Shown: positions 11,880 to 22,786 of the stretch, piece by piece
How the letters are laid out: every line of letters begins with the position of its first letter
How positions within the stretch are numbered: the stretch's first letter is position 1
NCBI GenBank assembly: GCA_010015675.1
Contig: ML977023.1
Coordinates: forward strand, 192,749-256,748
From: Byssothecium circinans
Taxonomy: Eukaryota; Ascomycota; Dothideomycetes; Pleosporales; Massarinaceae
Length of the DNA stretch: 64,000 nucleotides
Direction: 5' to 3'
Made by a program: the position numbers and the translations under genes
Notes under the pieces: generated by a model
Databases searched by the model: none
Seen by the model: the letters and a program-made list of their open reading frames with translations, nothing else
Told to the model about the DNA's origin: nothing

Positions 11880-13201
11880 TTATGACTTCTGCTCGGGCTT
11901 GGGAAGCTTCTTTAGACTTGGCGTCTTGATTGGCGGGTTGTAGACGATCTTTCTCGACTTGATCGGGGCCCACTTGTACCTACGATTGTCAGTCGTCGAT
12001 CTTATACTATAGTCTGGATTCGGCTTACCTCTTGACCCACACACTGAGCGCAAACAGCACGCTGGTCACAGCCAGCACCTTCCAGCCCATCTTCTTACGG
12101 TCGTCCATTTCCGGCTCAGCTGCCCAGTTCAAAAACTCTACAACATCCTTGGCCATTTGGGAAGTCGATGCGGGGGTCTCGTCCTCGTACTCAACCAGGT
12201 CGTCGTAGAGCACACGAGCCATGGCAATTCCGGTACCGGGGAAGTAGGGGTTGAAGTTCAAACCCTCCGGCACAACAGCACCTGCCGGAGGTTCCTCGGG
12301 GTAACCAGTCAACAAGTTGAAGATGTAGTCGCAGCCGCCATGGCGGGCCTTGACCATGAGCGATAGATCTGGGGGCAAAGCACCGTTGTTTGCGGCACGA
12401 GCGGCCTCGTCATTCTTGTAGGGCGAAGGAAGGTAATCAGACAGCTTTCCGGGGCGCTTCTCGATTTCTCCCTCGTCGTTGGGCTCGGTGTCGTACTCGT
12501 TTTCCTCAGCCATGGCTTTAGCCTCGTCGACAGTCATGATGGTACCGACGAGCGAACGGTAGGGAATTCGGGCGAGGGAGTGGCAGGATGCGCAGACTTC
12601 GCGGTAGACCTGGAAACCGCGGCGGAGGCTAGATATGCTGTCAGGTAGGCGGCTAGCGGTCGGGATGGAGGGGCACTCACGCTTGGTGGTCAAAGGTCTT
12701 GTGCCATTTTGTGTGCTCCCAAGGGTACTGCGTCGGGTGAAGACTGTGATGCAATCCGTCAGCTCCATATCCTGCCAATGCCAGGCCTCAGATATCCCGC
12801 GTCATCCTCCCTCTCCAAATATCACTTACCCTTCTTCCGCCGGTGTCATGGCATCGACATTGCGTCCGTATAGATGATAGTACCAGGCGGTGGTTCCGAT
12901 TGCGATAGCGGTGGCGCCGGCGGGTAGGGCGTTCGTCTTCCAGGACGAAGCTGCTCCCTCGGCTGTGGAGCTAGACGTCGAGGCAGCGCGCTGTGCACCC
13001 AATGCATTAGCAACCGACTCAATTAATCAGATACAGCCTCATGGCGATGGGATACGGCCCGGGATGGATTCGGGAGAGCTCGCGCGAGCTGTGGGCTGCG
13101 ATGGGATGGCCGGGGAGTCGTACCGAAGATGTTTTGCTGGCAGTATTGCGAGCCGCAGCGCCGGCCGAGCGCGCTGAGCGAAGAGCCGATCTCGCCAACA
13201 T
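11880..13201 (-). CDS. CYT1: Cytochrome c1, haem protein of mitochondrial complex III
   Basis: Five exons: 13201-13124, 12990-12830, 12743-12681, 12628-12029 and 11979-11880, with introns of 133, 86, 52 and 49 nt. The product has 333 residues, normal for fungal cytochrome c1. It starts with an Arg/Ala/Ser presequence for mitochondrial import. A hydrophobic sorting segment (around AIAIGTTAWYYHLYG) follows, as in the bipartite presequence of this protein. The haem is bound by CASCH (Cys113, Cys116, His117). Other hallmarks are NNGALPPDLSL, ARHGGCDYIF and FPGTGIAMAR, whose Met is the expected axial ligand. The C-terminal helix and positively charged tail anchor it in the inner membrane. The protein passes electrons from the Rieske protein to cytochrome c. 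Each splice was fixed by phase and conserved residues. Confidence 0.97.
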
Positions 13202-13648
13202 TGTGACCTGAGCTGGCTCCGGGGAGTGGAGAGGTGTAGTTGGACGCGGGGGTGGTGGATGGCTGGTGGTGGTGGAGCGTTGTCTGAAAGTCTTCCTTCA
13301 GGCTCCTTCTCGCAAATTGAGCTAGCTTACTCGAATCGCTCTGATTGGCCGGCGCCGCCACACCATAACGTATGATGAATCAATACATACACGGCCGATC
13401 GTCCCACGTTCAAGCCACGTTCAACAGCTTAGATCAAATACATGTCCATTGTTTAGGAGTCACTTTCAGCAGTGGAGGCCAACTGTGGTTTCACATTGCT
13501 GTTTTTCAAGCATGTGTGAAGATTTCGTGCCGTACACCTCTACGTAGATAATGCGATCTCCCTCCACACTTTCCGAATGCTTGACAAAACGCGCCAACCA
13601 CAGCTGAGATTGTGATAGTATACATCGGCGTGAAGACCTCTACTACAT
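13202..13648. other. Intergenic between cytochrome c1 and Ste24
   Basis: About 450 bp containing the cytochrome c1 promoter and the STE24 3' region. No other feature seen. Confidence 0.5.
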
Positions 13649-15187
13649 CTAAAGTTCCCTGTCCGCAGCCTTCACCGGCTTCTCCTGATCCTGCGACTTG
13701 TCGGCCGTGACTTTCTTGTCACCAGCCCAGCTCATGGCCTTTAGACGCTCCGTCAAAATGGGATGCGAGTGATGGAAGCTGGAATAAAACCAATCGGCGT
13801 CCATGCTTGACAGGTTCTGGATCTGAAGCTTGATCAAGGATGCACCAAGTTCACCTGCATAGCCTAGCTTGACAGCAAAGGCATCTATCGTATGTCAGTG
13901 TTGTTCAGTAAGGATAAGTGTTGGTAGACGTACCTGCTTCATACTCCATGCTGCGGGTCCAGACATTCAACAAAAGCTTAAGGATAGAGTCTGTCGGCGA
14001 CAAAATCTCGTTGAAAAGGAGGAACCCAATCATGACAGGTCTCTCCTTGACAAAGCCAAAGTCGGCGTATAGCGACCTGTTGTCGATAAACACAGAGAAC
14101 AAAGCAAAGATATAGAACAAGTGCGCCTGGCTGATGAAGAGCAGCCTGGATGTGTGGTTCATCTTCCAGTGACCGAGTTCGTGCGCAAGAACAGCCTCCA
14201 CCTCCTTGTCCGTACTCTTCTCAAGCAGGGTGTCGTAGATGACAATCTTCTTCTTCCCGATCCAAGGCAGCCCGGTAAAGTAGGCATTACTATGGGCGCT
14301 GCGCTTGCTACCATCAATGACTTGCAGCTCGCTAAGCGGGAACTTAAGCTTGGAAGCGAGCGCCTCAACGGATTCCTTGAGTTTTCCGGGCTTAAGCGGC
14401 TCGAGCTTGTTGAACATGGGAACGATGAGGATCGGATAGATTGTCATAGCCGAGATCTGGACAACCAGCATGAAGACCCAGAGATAGTAAAAGAAGCTCT
14501 GTCCTGTCTTCTTAATAATGGCCAGGAACGCGCTGCCAATTGGGAGACCGAATGCAATGGCAAGAGCCTGTCCCTTGATCATGTCGGTAATCCAAAGCTT
14601 GATTGTCATCTTGTTGAACCCAAACTTCTCCTCCAGCACGAAACTGTGGTAGTATGCGAACGGAAGGCCACAGACGGTGTCGATCAAGCCGAAGAGATAG
14701 ACGAAGAGCAGCGACTGGACGATCTCGCCGGAGAAGCGGGCGGGGGCATAGCGGGCGAGGATGGTGCCGGCAACGCCCCACACGATGGGGTAGACATTGA
14801 AGTAGAGGACGGCGAGGGATTTGACCTGGTTGAAGAGACCTGACACGAAGCTGAATTTCGCTTTTGCGCGACCGTATGCCTGCGTTGTGTCAGTATGGAG
14901 TGGGGTACGCGCGCAAATGTACACGGACCTGTGACTTGTCGAACGTAGCCTGATCAATCTCCTTCTCGAGTGCCTTGGGGACCTTGGTTTTGTTCAAAAC
15001 GCGGTATTGGCGGAAGAGCAGCCAGTTCTCGAGAGCGAATTCTGCTAGGCTGAAGCCGAAGACCAGTTTCTAAAGAAGTGCATGTGAGCATGTGAGCACT
15101 TTCTAATTGTAAAGTAAAGCGTACCTTCCATGGGAAGAGTGGCCGGTCCAGCCAGCGGGCCAGGCGCTGAAGAAAGGCCTGGATCAT
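13649..15187 (-). CDS. STE24: CAAX prenyl protease 1 (Ste24), M48 zinc metalloprotease
   Basis: Exons 15187-15125, 15069-14929, 14879-13934 and 13884-13649; introns of 55, 49 and 49 nt; 461 residues, close to the usual Ste24 length. It is a multi-span ER membrane enzyme that trims the CAAX tail of farnesylated proteins such as a-factor-type pheromone. The zinc site is HELGH (His301, Glu302, His305), followed by WKMNH. The third ligand lies in MEYEADAF, which is assembled across the third intron (Glu380 in the ExxxD pattern). The N-terminal region with YRVLNKTKVPKAL is typical of the family. Several hydrophobic helices flank the catalytic segment. The C-terminal tail is Lys-rich and may be cytosolic. 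It is transcribed away from the F-box gene to its right. Confidence 0.96.
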
Positions 15188-15766
15188 AGTTGCGGTTGAG
15201 GTTGAGGTTGAGGTGTGGAAGTGATGATGGTGGAAAGGACAGATGCAGTTTCCGAAGGGAAGGTCCGGCAAGGATTCGCGTCAGCCAAGCGGGCCAATCA
15301 AACACGGTGTCACGCAGCTCCCACGACCAACACCGCCGTCTCTATTCACTTTGTATTTCAACAAGTATACTTTGTCTCGACTGTTTGCTACATATGTATT
15401 ATCCTAATGGTCCCACGAGTGTAGTCAACCAGCCTCTAGGGTCATCATCAGACCGTATGTCGGCTCGTACCTGTCGACTGACCAACAGCCTAGGAGGATA
15501 TGACATTTCCGCCAACCTGTAATCTACCACACTGCTCGTCGTATTCAATGCCACCATCGAGGATTCTATAGTTAGCACACCACAGCAAATCATGTCTCTA
15601 GGGCTAAGATACATACGCAATCTAGCAGAAGGCAGCCACTGCAGCCTAGCTACCAAAAGGACCCAAAACGTAAACAGTTAGTTCACACACTGCAAGGACT
15701 ATATCATCATCACACGTCTTCACTGCACCTTTCCTCTCATCTTCCCCTCCAATCCTCCACCAAATA
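15188..15766. other. Divergent intergenic region, STE24 / F-box gene
   Basis: About 580 bp between the two start codons, so it should hold both promoters. No strong motif recognised. Confidence 0.5.
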
Positions 15767-17486
15767 ATGGGCTACTCTGAAGTCCGCTGCCGCCTCTGCG
15801 GCGTAACCTTCAACATTGGCCGCCGGCGGTTACGAACCGAGCGAGCGTGGATGGGTTGGCGTTGTACAGGTGATACTAAAGAGGTGGGATGTCAGCTCGG
15901 GAAAGGAAGAGAGCCAGATATTTGTATGTATGAGGAGGATGAGGATGGTGACTGCACGGAGGTGTGCCTCGATGAAGAAGGGACTGGTGACGTGGTGGAT
16001 ACGGAAGCGAAGATGGATGTGCATGGGGATGAAGAATACGTTTTCGAGGAATCGGATAGGGAAGAGGTATTGGAGTTTCAATCAGAAGGTGATGACAACC
16101 TTGACGATTCTGAAAATGATGATGCTATGAACATCGATGTTGGCCCCGAAGACGACGCGTACATCCTATTCAAAGGTACGCTCGTCCTCTCTCTTCCTTC
16201 CCTTCGCACAAAAAACTACTACTCATACCGCCCAGATAACATCACCCAAGACCCTCCACCCCCACACAACTGCTTCCCAGGAAGTGGCTACAAAGGCACC
16301 TTCATCACCGCAGAAGAGATGCTCGGCTGCAACACAGCACAATGCCTCCTCAGCAAAGCCCACCACGAGCACGGAACGAGAGACGAACAAGATGACCAAG
16401 ACTTTGAGCGCGGAGGCCGCTACTGTCTCTCCGGATTATGCGACCACGTACGCTCACGAGACTGCGGGGGTGAGACCATTCTTCCTGCCCGGCATGGAGT
16501 GAGCGCCCCGATCATCGATAGTATCGTTCTTGAGGTACGTTTACGTTCCTTATAAAAGCTAGACCTTCTCGTTCGTTCGGCACCGGCATACTGAGCATAT
16601 CCAGGCCGGCGATAATTATACAGCCATCCCTTTCCATCCTACTTGTTTTGACATCTTCTCCCGCTTGTCCCGGCAGCGCTTCGGCTACGTCAATTTCGAG
16701 GCGTTAGGGCAATGGTGTTTTGCAGAAAGTAGTAGTTGTGCGGCTGTCAACAGGGTCTCCAGCGACGAGAACGTTAGAGCCAATATCGAGCAGTGGTGGC
16801 AACACATAGAGGGCACGGAATATCTCGCGGCGAACCCTCTTTTCATCCCACGATTAACACCCATTCTGCGCAATGCAATCCAGCACGATCCAAACTTTAG
16901 CCCAATGAATGGAGCGTTCAATGTGCCGGATCATCATGGCGAGGCCGACATATTCACCAAACTTCCTCTCGAGCTACGTCTGCAAATCCTATCCTATCTC
17001 CCCTCTCAAACCATTGCGAACCTCCGCCTCTCTTCACGCACATTCCGCCAACTCCCAATTCTACTCTGGCGCGACCTCCTACTGACCGAGATGCCCTGGC
17101 TCTGGGAAGTCTGGAGCGACGATGTGCCCTATATCTGGGCAACGACCACTTACACCGCCGTCGTCGAGCACGAACAGACAGGGAAAGAATTACAAGACTG
17201 GCTAGAAAAGTCACGCGCTGTCATCAAGGAAGAAATGCCAGACATCTTCAACGAATGGGACACTGATGTACGGAAAGTACTTTCGAAGCGGGTGGGATAC
17301 TTGGAGGCAGGACGCGCTGAGGCGTTGAGGACGATGGTGACGGGGCTGCCAGTAGCCAAGACGAATTGGTACAGACTTTATACTGATATTGTGAGGAATT
17401 GGGGGGATTTGAAAGGGTTATGGAATAGGGAGAGGATTTGGAGGGATGTTGGTGAGATTGTGCGTAAGTTGGACAAGTACACGTAG
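15767..17486 (+). CDS. F-box protein with N-terminal Cys motif
   Basis: Exons 15767-16175, 16236-16534 and 16605-17486; 529 residues. The N-terminus has a CRLCGVTFNIGR motif, seen in a group of fungal F-box proteins, followed by an acidic low-complexity stretch. The F-box is around residues 351-386, beginning FTKLPLELRLQILSYL. F-box proteins recruit substrates to SCF ubiquitin ligases through Skp1; the substrate is unknown. The first intron (60 nt) is a multiple of three without a stop, so an intron-retained isoform would stay in frame. The second (70 nt) is fixed by phase and restores IPFHPTCFDIFSRLS. Each exon runs from C-rich at its start to G-rich at its end. Confidence 0.85.
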
Positions 17487-19044
17487 TTGGTGTCGTAATG
17501 CTTTGGTGAGACAATGATGCAAGGACAGTGGCAGGATTACAACAAAGCCTATGAAAGCGAAACTGAAGCTTTGATTCTTGGGAAATTGCGAGCTCCTCGC
17601 TTGCCACTTACGAACAATACCAAAAGTGTTTAACCAGTACTTTGGAATCTGTTTGTCCTCCAGGCGCCCTCTGTCGGCCCTTCAGAACGAAATGCTACCG
17701 TCCGACTGGTAACGAGCTAAGTCCTTTGAGCAAGTTCTGGTAACGAAGCCACCGTGATGAACTGGCGAATGTTCGTTCTGATAGAGCAAAGAATAATCGC
17801 TGACACCTACTCTAGTCTCATGTAGCGGCTCACCGCTCTCCTTTAAGTTCGAGTTCCATGGCGGTGAAAGTCTCGACATGATGTGCTCCTTTATGTCATC
17901 CGCGTAGAGACTAGACTCCAATCCGATTGACTTAGACCATGCTTGAAAGGATGACTGAGCTTAAACTGCCGTGAGTGGTTTGCGCCCAAGGTCACATGCA
18001 TCGTCTGTCGGTTCGCGGACAAGCACAGTACAATCACTGAACCGCAGATCCACTCAGCATTTGTGATTGGCAGTCGTATCCGCAGTTTGGAATGATTGTG
18101 TTCGCAGCCTTGGCTACCACTTGGCTCTTTAGCTTCATAGCCCTAGTCCACTTGAAAGCTCCTATACGTTGACGCTATGCGGTCTGCGGCGGCAAGCAAC
18201 TGTGCTACTTGACCGCAAGTTGCGTGGGCTCTTAAGAGGCGTGCCGTAGTATTGACGAGACTGGAATATCGGTGAGTCGGGTGCTAGGGGATTATTCATC
18301 CTCTGAGACAGTCAATACGGCCCATCGTGACTCTTCGAAACCACGCCGCTCGCAAAGGCTGACGGTAAGATGTGAGCTCTCGCTATACTCGGAATGTCAT
18401 TAGCTGTGTATTCGGCATTCGGGTGTCGGTCAGAGCTGATGGAGAACTGGGCCTGAGATCAGATCAGCTGCACACGAAATCCTTCAGGCAGGACCGGAAG
18501 TAAAGAAACGTCTTCGGATGGACGTGATGCCGACAACATGAGGTTTGGGAAAGGCGTTCTTGTGCAACTGCGCTACCGATCAGACGCGCTTTAGCTTCAA
18601 TCTTCTGCGACAGCCATCTGGCACGCGTCAACCGTTGTGAACTGGTCGTGAGCCATTTCGGGGAACGTATCGACCAACAGTAAGGAGGGATGCGTCCGAG
18701 ACATATCAGCGTGATGGGGGCGTGATGTAGCAGCAACCTCTATACCTCGGCACCCACGGTAATCAGTGCAGAGGCTCAAACGTGTGCGAATTCGTCTGGC
18801 AAGGTCCGACGAATATCGTCAGAACATCCAGCGTCTCTATTGAAGGGAGGACTGGGAGGACTGATTCCTTGCGTGATGATGGAAGGGAGGTCGGCGACAC
18901 GGGAAAAGAAAGCTTTTTACGTGCCTGTGGCTTGTGCGTTGGTGCAGGGGCCACGTGCATATTCGTCTGAAGTGAATGTGCGGAAGCTTCCACCCCTTCA
19001 TCGACCAATTGGCACATGTTGCAGTGGTAGCGGAGGTTTGCTAG
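17487..19044. other. Intergenic, no gene seen
   Basis: About 1.5 kb with only short unsupported frames. The right half is the presumed promoter and leader of the aminopeptidase gene. Confidence 0.5.
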
Positions 19045-22000
19045 ATGCGCGCATTCAGGCACTATGGGGCGTTGCAGAGGGCCAGCCTGTCTGCTCGCCG
19101 ACCAGCACTCCCGCACACAACGCCACGTCCACGTCCACGTCCACGTCCACGCCCATTGTTCGCAGAGGAGACGCGCGCCTCCTCAGGCCCTCGCCCTTTT
19201 TTGACGTGGACGGCACGGTCGAGGTCGAGAACCCCCGCCTTCCCTCTGCCCTGTCTAGCAAACACTAGCACTACCCCTCCCCGCCGAATCCTCACTCCCA
19301 GACACCCCACCACCACCATCATTCCAGTTCGACACTGCTCCCACCGAAGAAACATGTGCAAGCACTATGGCGCAGAGAACGCGTCTTCGGCCGTAGACAT
19401 CACCCAGGCCCGCGAGGTGCTGCCCACCAATGTCAAACCCCTCCACTACAGCCTCACCCTCGAGCCCGACTTTGAGAAGTTCACTTACGAGGGCTCTGTT
19501 ACCATCGAGTACGCAATTGCATTCTAGAGCTGCTCGTGTGCCTCGTGGCTAATATAGACAGCTTGGATGTGGTCGAGGACACCACCTCCATCACCCTCAA
19601 CACCATCGACCTCAAGGTGCACACGGCGAAAGTGACCTCCGGCGACCAAGACATCTCGAGTTCCCCCACCCTCGCACACGATGAAGAGGCCCAGACGACC
19701 AAGGTCAGCTTCGACCAGACCATCCCCAGCGGCTCCAAGGCGGCCCTCACCATGACCTTCACGGGCACACTGAACGACAACATGGCGGGCTTCTACCGCT
19801 CGTCGTTCAAGGCGGAGGACGGCTCGACAACGTGGATGGCTACCACGCAGATGGAGCCCACGGACGCCAGACGGGCGTTCCCCTGCTTCGACGAGCCTGC
19901 GCTCAAGGCCGAGTTCACCGTCACGCTGGTGGCCGACGAGAATATGACTTGCCTGAGCAACATGGACGTGGCATCAGAGAAGACGGTAGACTCCAAGGTC
20001 ATAGACGGCAAGCGCAAGGCCGTCACCTTCAACAAGTCACCCCTCATGTCGACGTACCTGTTAGCCTTCATCATCGGCGAGCTCAACTACATCGAGACAA
20101 ACAACTTCCGTGTGCCCGTGCGTGTTTATGCTCCCAAAGACAGGGATATCGAACATGGGCGCTTCTCGCTCGAACTGGCCGCGAAGACGCTGGATTTCTA
20201 CGAGAAGACCTTTGCAAGCCCTTTCCCGCTGCCCAAGATGGACATGGTCGCCATTCCCGACTTCAGCGCCGGCGCAATGGAAAACTGGGGTCTGGTCACG
20301 TACCGCGTCGTTGACGTGCTTATCGACGAGAAGACAAGCGGTGCATCTGTCAAACAGCGCGTAGCCGAGACTGTGCAACACGAACTCGCACATCAGTGGT
20401 TCGGCAATCTGGTGACCATGGATTTCTGGGACGGCCTGTGGCTGAATGAGGGGTTCGCGACATGGATGTCTTGGTATTCGTGCAACGTCTTTTATCCCGA
20501 CTGGAAGGTATGGGAGGGGTACGTCACCGATGATCTCGCCTCAGCCCTCTCGCTCGACTCTCTTCGCAGCAGCCACCCGATCGAAGTGCCTGTCAAGCGC
20601 GCAGAAGACATCAACCAAATATTTGATGCCATCTCGTATTCCAAGGGCTCCTGCGTTCTACGCATGATCTCGAAATACCTCGGTGAGGAGACCTTCATGG
20701 AGGGGGTCCGGAGGTACCTCAAGAAGCACGCTTATGGCAACACGCAAACCGGCGACCTATGGGCTGCACTGAGCGATGCCAGTGGCAAGAATGTTGAAGA
20801 GGTCATGGACATATGGACGAAGCACGTTGGCTTCCCTGTCATCACCGTCACCGAGGGCACCGATTCGATCCACGTCAAGCAGAATCGCTTCCTGCGCACA
20901 GCCGATGTGAAGCCAGAAGAGGACCAGACGCTCTGGCCCGTCTTCCTTGAGCTTCGAACCAAGGAAGGCGTTAACAAAAACCTAGCGCTCACCACCCGCG
21001 AGGCTGACTTCAAGCTAAAAGACACCGACTTCTTCAAGATCAACGCGGATCACTCTGGAATCTACCGAACATCGTACACTCCTGAGCGTTTGGCCAAGCT
21101 CGGAGAAGCTGCGAGAGCCGGCTTGCTCTCTGTAGAAGATAGGGCTGGTATGATAGCCGATGCTGGCGCCCTAGCTGCTTCCGGATACCAGAAGACTTCT
21201 GGCATCCTTGCCCTCCTTGACAGCTTCAAGAGCGAGTCAGAGTTTGTCGTCTGGCAAGAGATTGTCGGCCGCATCAGCGTCCTCCGCTCCGCATGGACTT
21301 TTGAGGATCAAGCCGTCAAGGACGCTCTCAAGACTTTCAACCTTGAGCTCACGCAGAAAAAGGCCCACGAGCTCGGGTGGGCCTTCTCTGAGAATGACGG
21401 CCACATTGAGCAGCAGTTCAAGGCTATGATGTTTGGCTCGGCTGGTGTCGCCAAAGACGAGACTATTATCAAGGCCGCCTTCGACATGTTCGGCAAGTTC
21501 AAGGCTGGTGACCAGACCGCTATTCACCCCAATCTCCGCGGCAGCGTGTACGCCATCGTCCTCTCCAACGGTGGCAAGGAAGAGGCAAGTTCTCCAGAAC
21601 TCCACGACATATCATATTGCTAACTCTTCACAGTACGACGTTGTTCTTGACCAAGCCCTCAACGCCAAGACCAGCGACGAGCGTAACACGGCCATGCGCT
21701 CACTGGGACGTGCCAAGTCCCCTGAACTCATACAACGCACACTTGCGCTAAGTATCAGCGACGACGTCAAGGCACAGGACATCTATCTCCCCATTTCCGC
21801 ACTACGGACGCATCCCGAAGGCATCCAAGCTCTCTGGACATGGGTCAAAGACAATTGGAGCGAACTTGAGAAGAGGTTGCCTCCTAGCTTGAGCATGCTT
21901 AGTTCAGTTGTCTCCATCACCACTTCGAGCTTTACCCGGCAGGAACACATCAAAAACATCGAGGCTTTCTTCGCTAGTAAGAGCACCAAGGGCTTCGACA

Positions 22001-22104
22001 AGGCGCTTGCGCAGAGCATAGACGCCATCAGCGCGAAGTCGGCATGGGTGGAACGCGATTCGGACGATGTCAAGGCTTGGTTAAAGGAGCACAAGTATCT
22101 ATAG
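19045..22104 (+). CDS. APE2: M1-family zinc aminopeptidase (Ape2/Aap1 type)
   Basis: Exons 19045 (or 19354)-19508, 19562-21584 and 21634-22104. Initiation at 19354 gives 882 residues; the in-frame ATG at 19045 adds 103 residues rich in Arg, Pro, Ser and Thr and nearly free of acids, like a mitochondrial presequence. Two isoforms are therefore possible. Numbered from 19354, the substrate-binding GAMENWG motif starts at 289. The zinc site is HELAH (His325, Glu326, His329) with Glu348 in NEGFA, the HExxH-x18-E pattern of M1 peptidases. These enzymes release N-terminal amino acids from peptides. Intron 1 (53 nt) is GT-AG. Intron 2 (49 nt) begins GCAAGT and ends CAG; only this GC-AG splice keeps the frame into YDVVLDQAL. 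The gene looks complete. Confidence 0.95.
19123..19152. repeat. CCACGT hexanucleotide repeat
   Basis: Four perfect CCACGT units plus one variant, between the two candidate starts of the aminopeptidase. In frame it encodes alternating Pro-Arg. Confidence 0.8.
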
Positions 22105-22786
22105 AGGAGAGGTCATGGACCATATGGTGGGAGGTTTGGGATAACTACCTACTGAACCTTGTGTAAATAAAAATATGGAATGATACTGTACGATACGCGA
22201 GCTAGACAATACTCGGCTCAGCTGTATAGATAGAGACATGCTTTGAGCGAAATAGAGAAATTGTCCATGACCTTTTCTCCATGGCGCTTCTCCATGCGTT
22301 TGTAGCTCTTGTCAGACGCAGATTATAATTGGCGGTATTCCTCGGCACCAGTTATCGATAAGGGAATGGAACGATGAATGCTAGACTCCAGCCTCTCGCC
22401 ATTCTCTCCGCATCACAGCATGACCTCATAGTGTCTGGGTATCCAAGTAGCGCTCACGAAGCTGAAACTGGTTCCCCTCTGAATAACTTTTATTGCTAGA
22501 TGAAGGCGCTAGCACAGCCGCTAACGTCAGCCTCATGCGCGGAGCCCGCATCGGCATCCCAGATCCTCAACAACATGTGAAGTTTCCGGAATTGAACACC
22601 AAAGCCTGAATAATTACCACAACGGCGCAGTCCCTAAGAATCCGGACATGTGGCATCCACACATCAGACCACTCCCCGCAAACCTCCGCTACTTTTACAG
22701 CCCACGTTCCTGGGACTGAACACCTGTAGTACACTGGGACAGTACCCGGACACCTTTCGCATTCCACCCCTCGCTTTGCGCCCACC
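22105..22786. other. Intergenic, aminopeptidase to dolichol kinase
   Basis: About 680 bp between two genes on the same strand; no feature recognised. Confidence 0.5.

Noticed and set aside
14121..14843. 240-codon plus-strand frame opposite STE24
   Set aside because: It lies entirely antisense to conserved Ste24 coding sequence and has no ATG-linked family signal.
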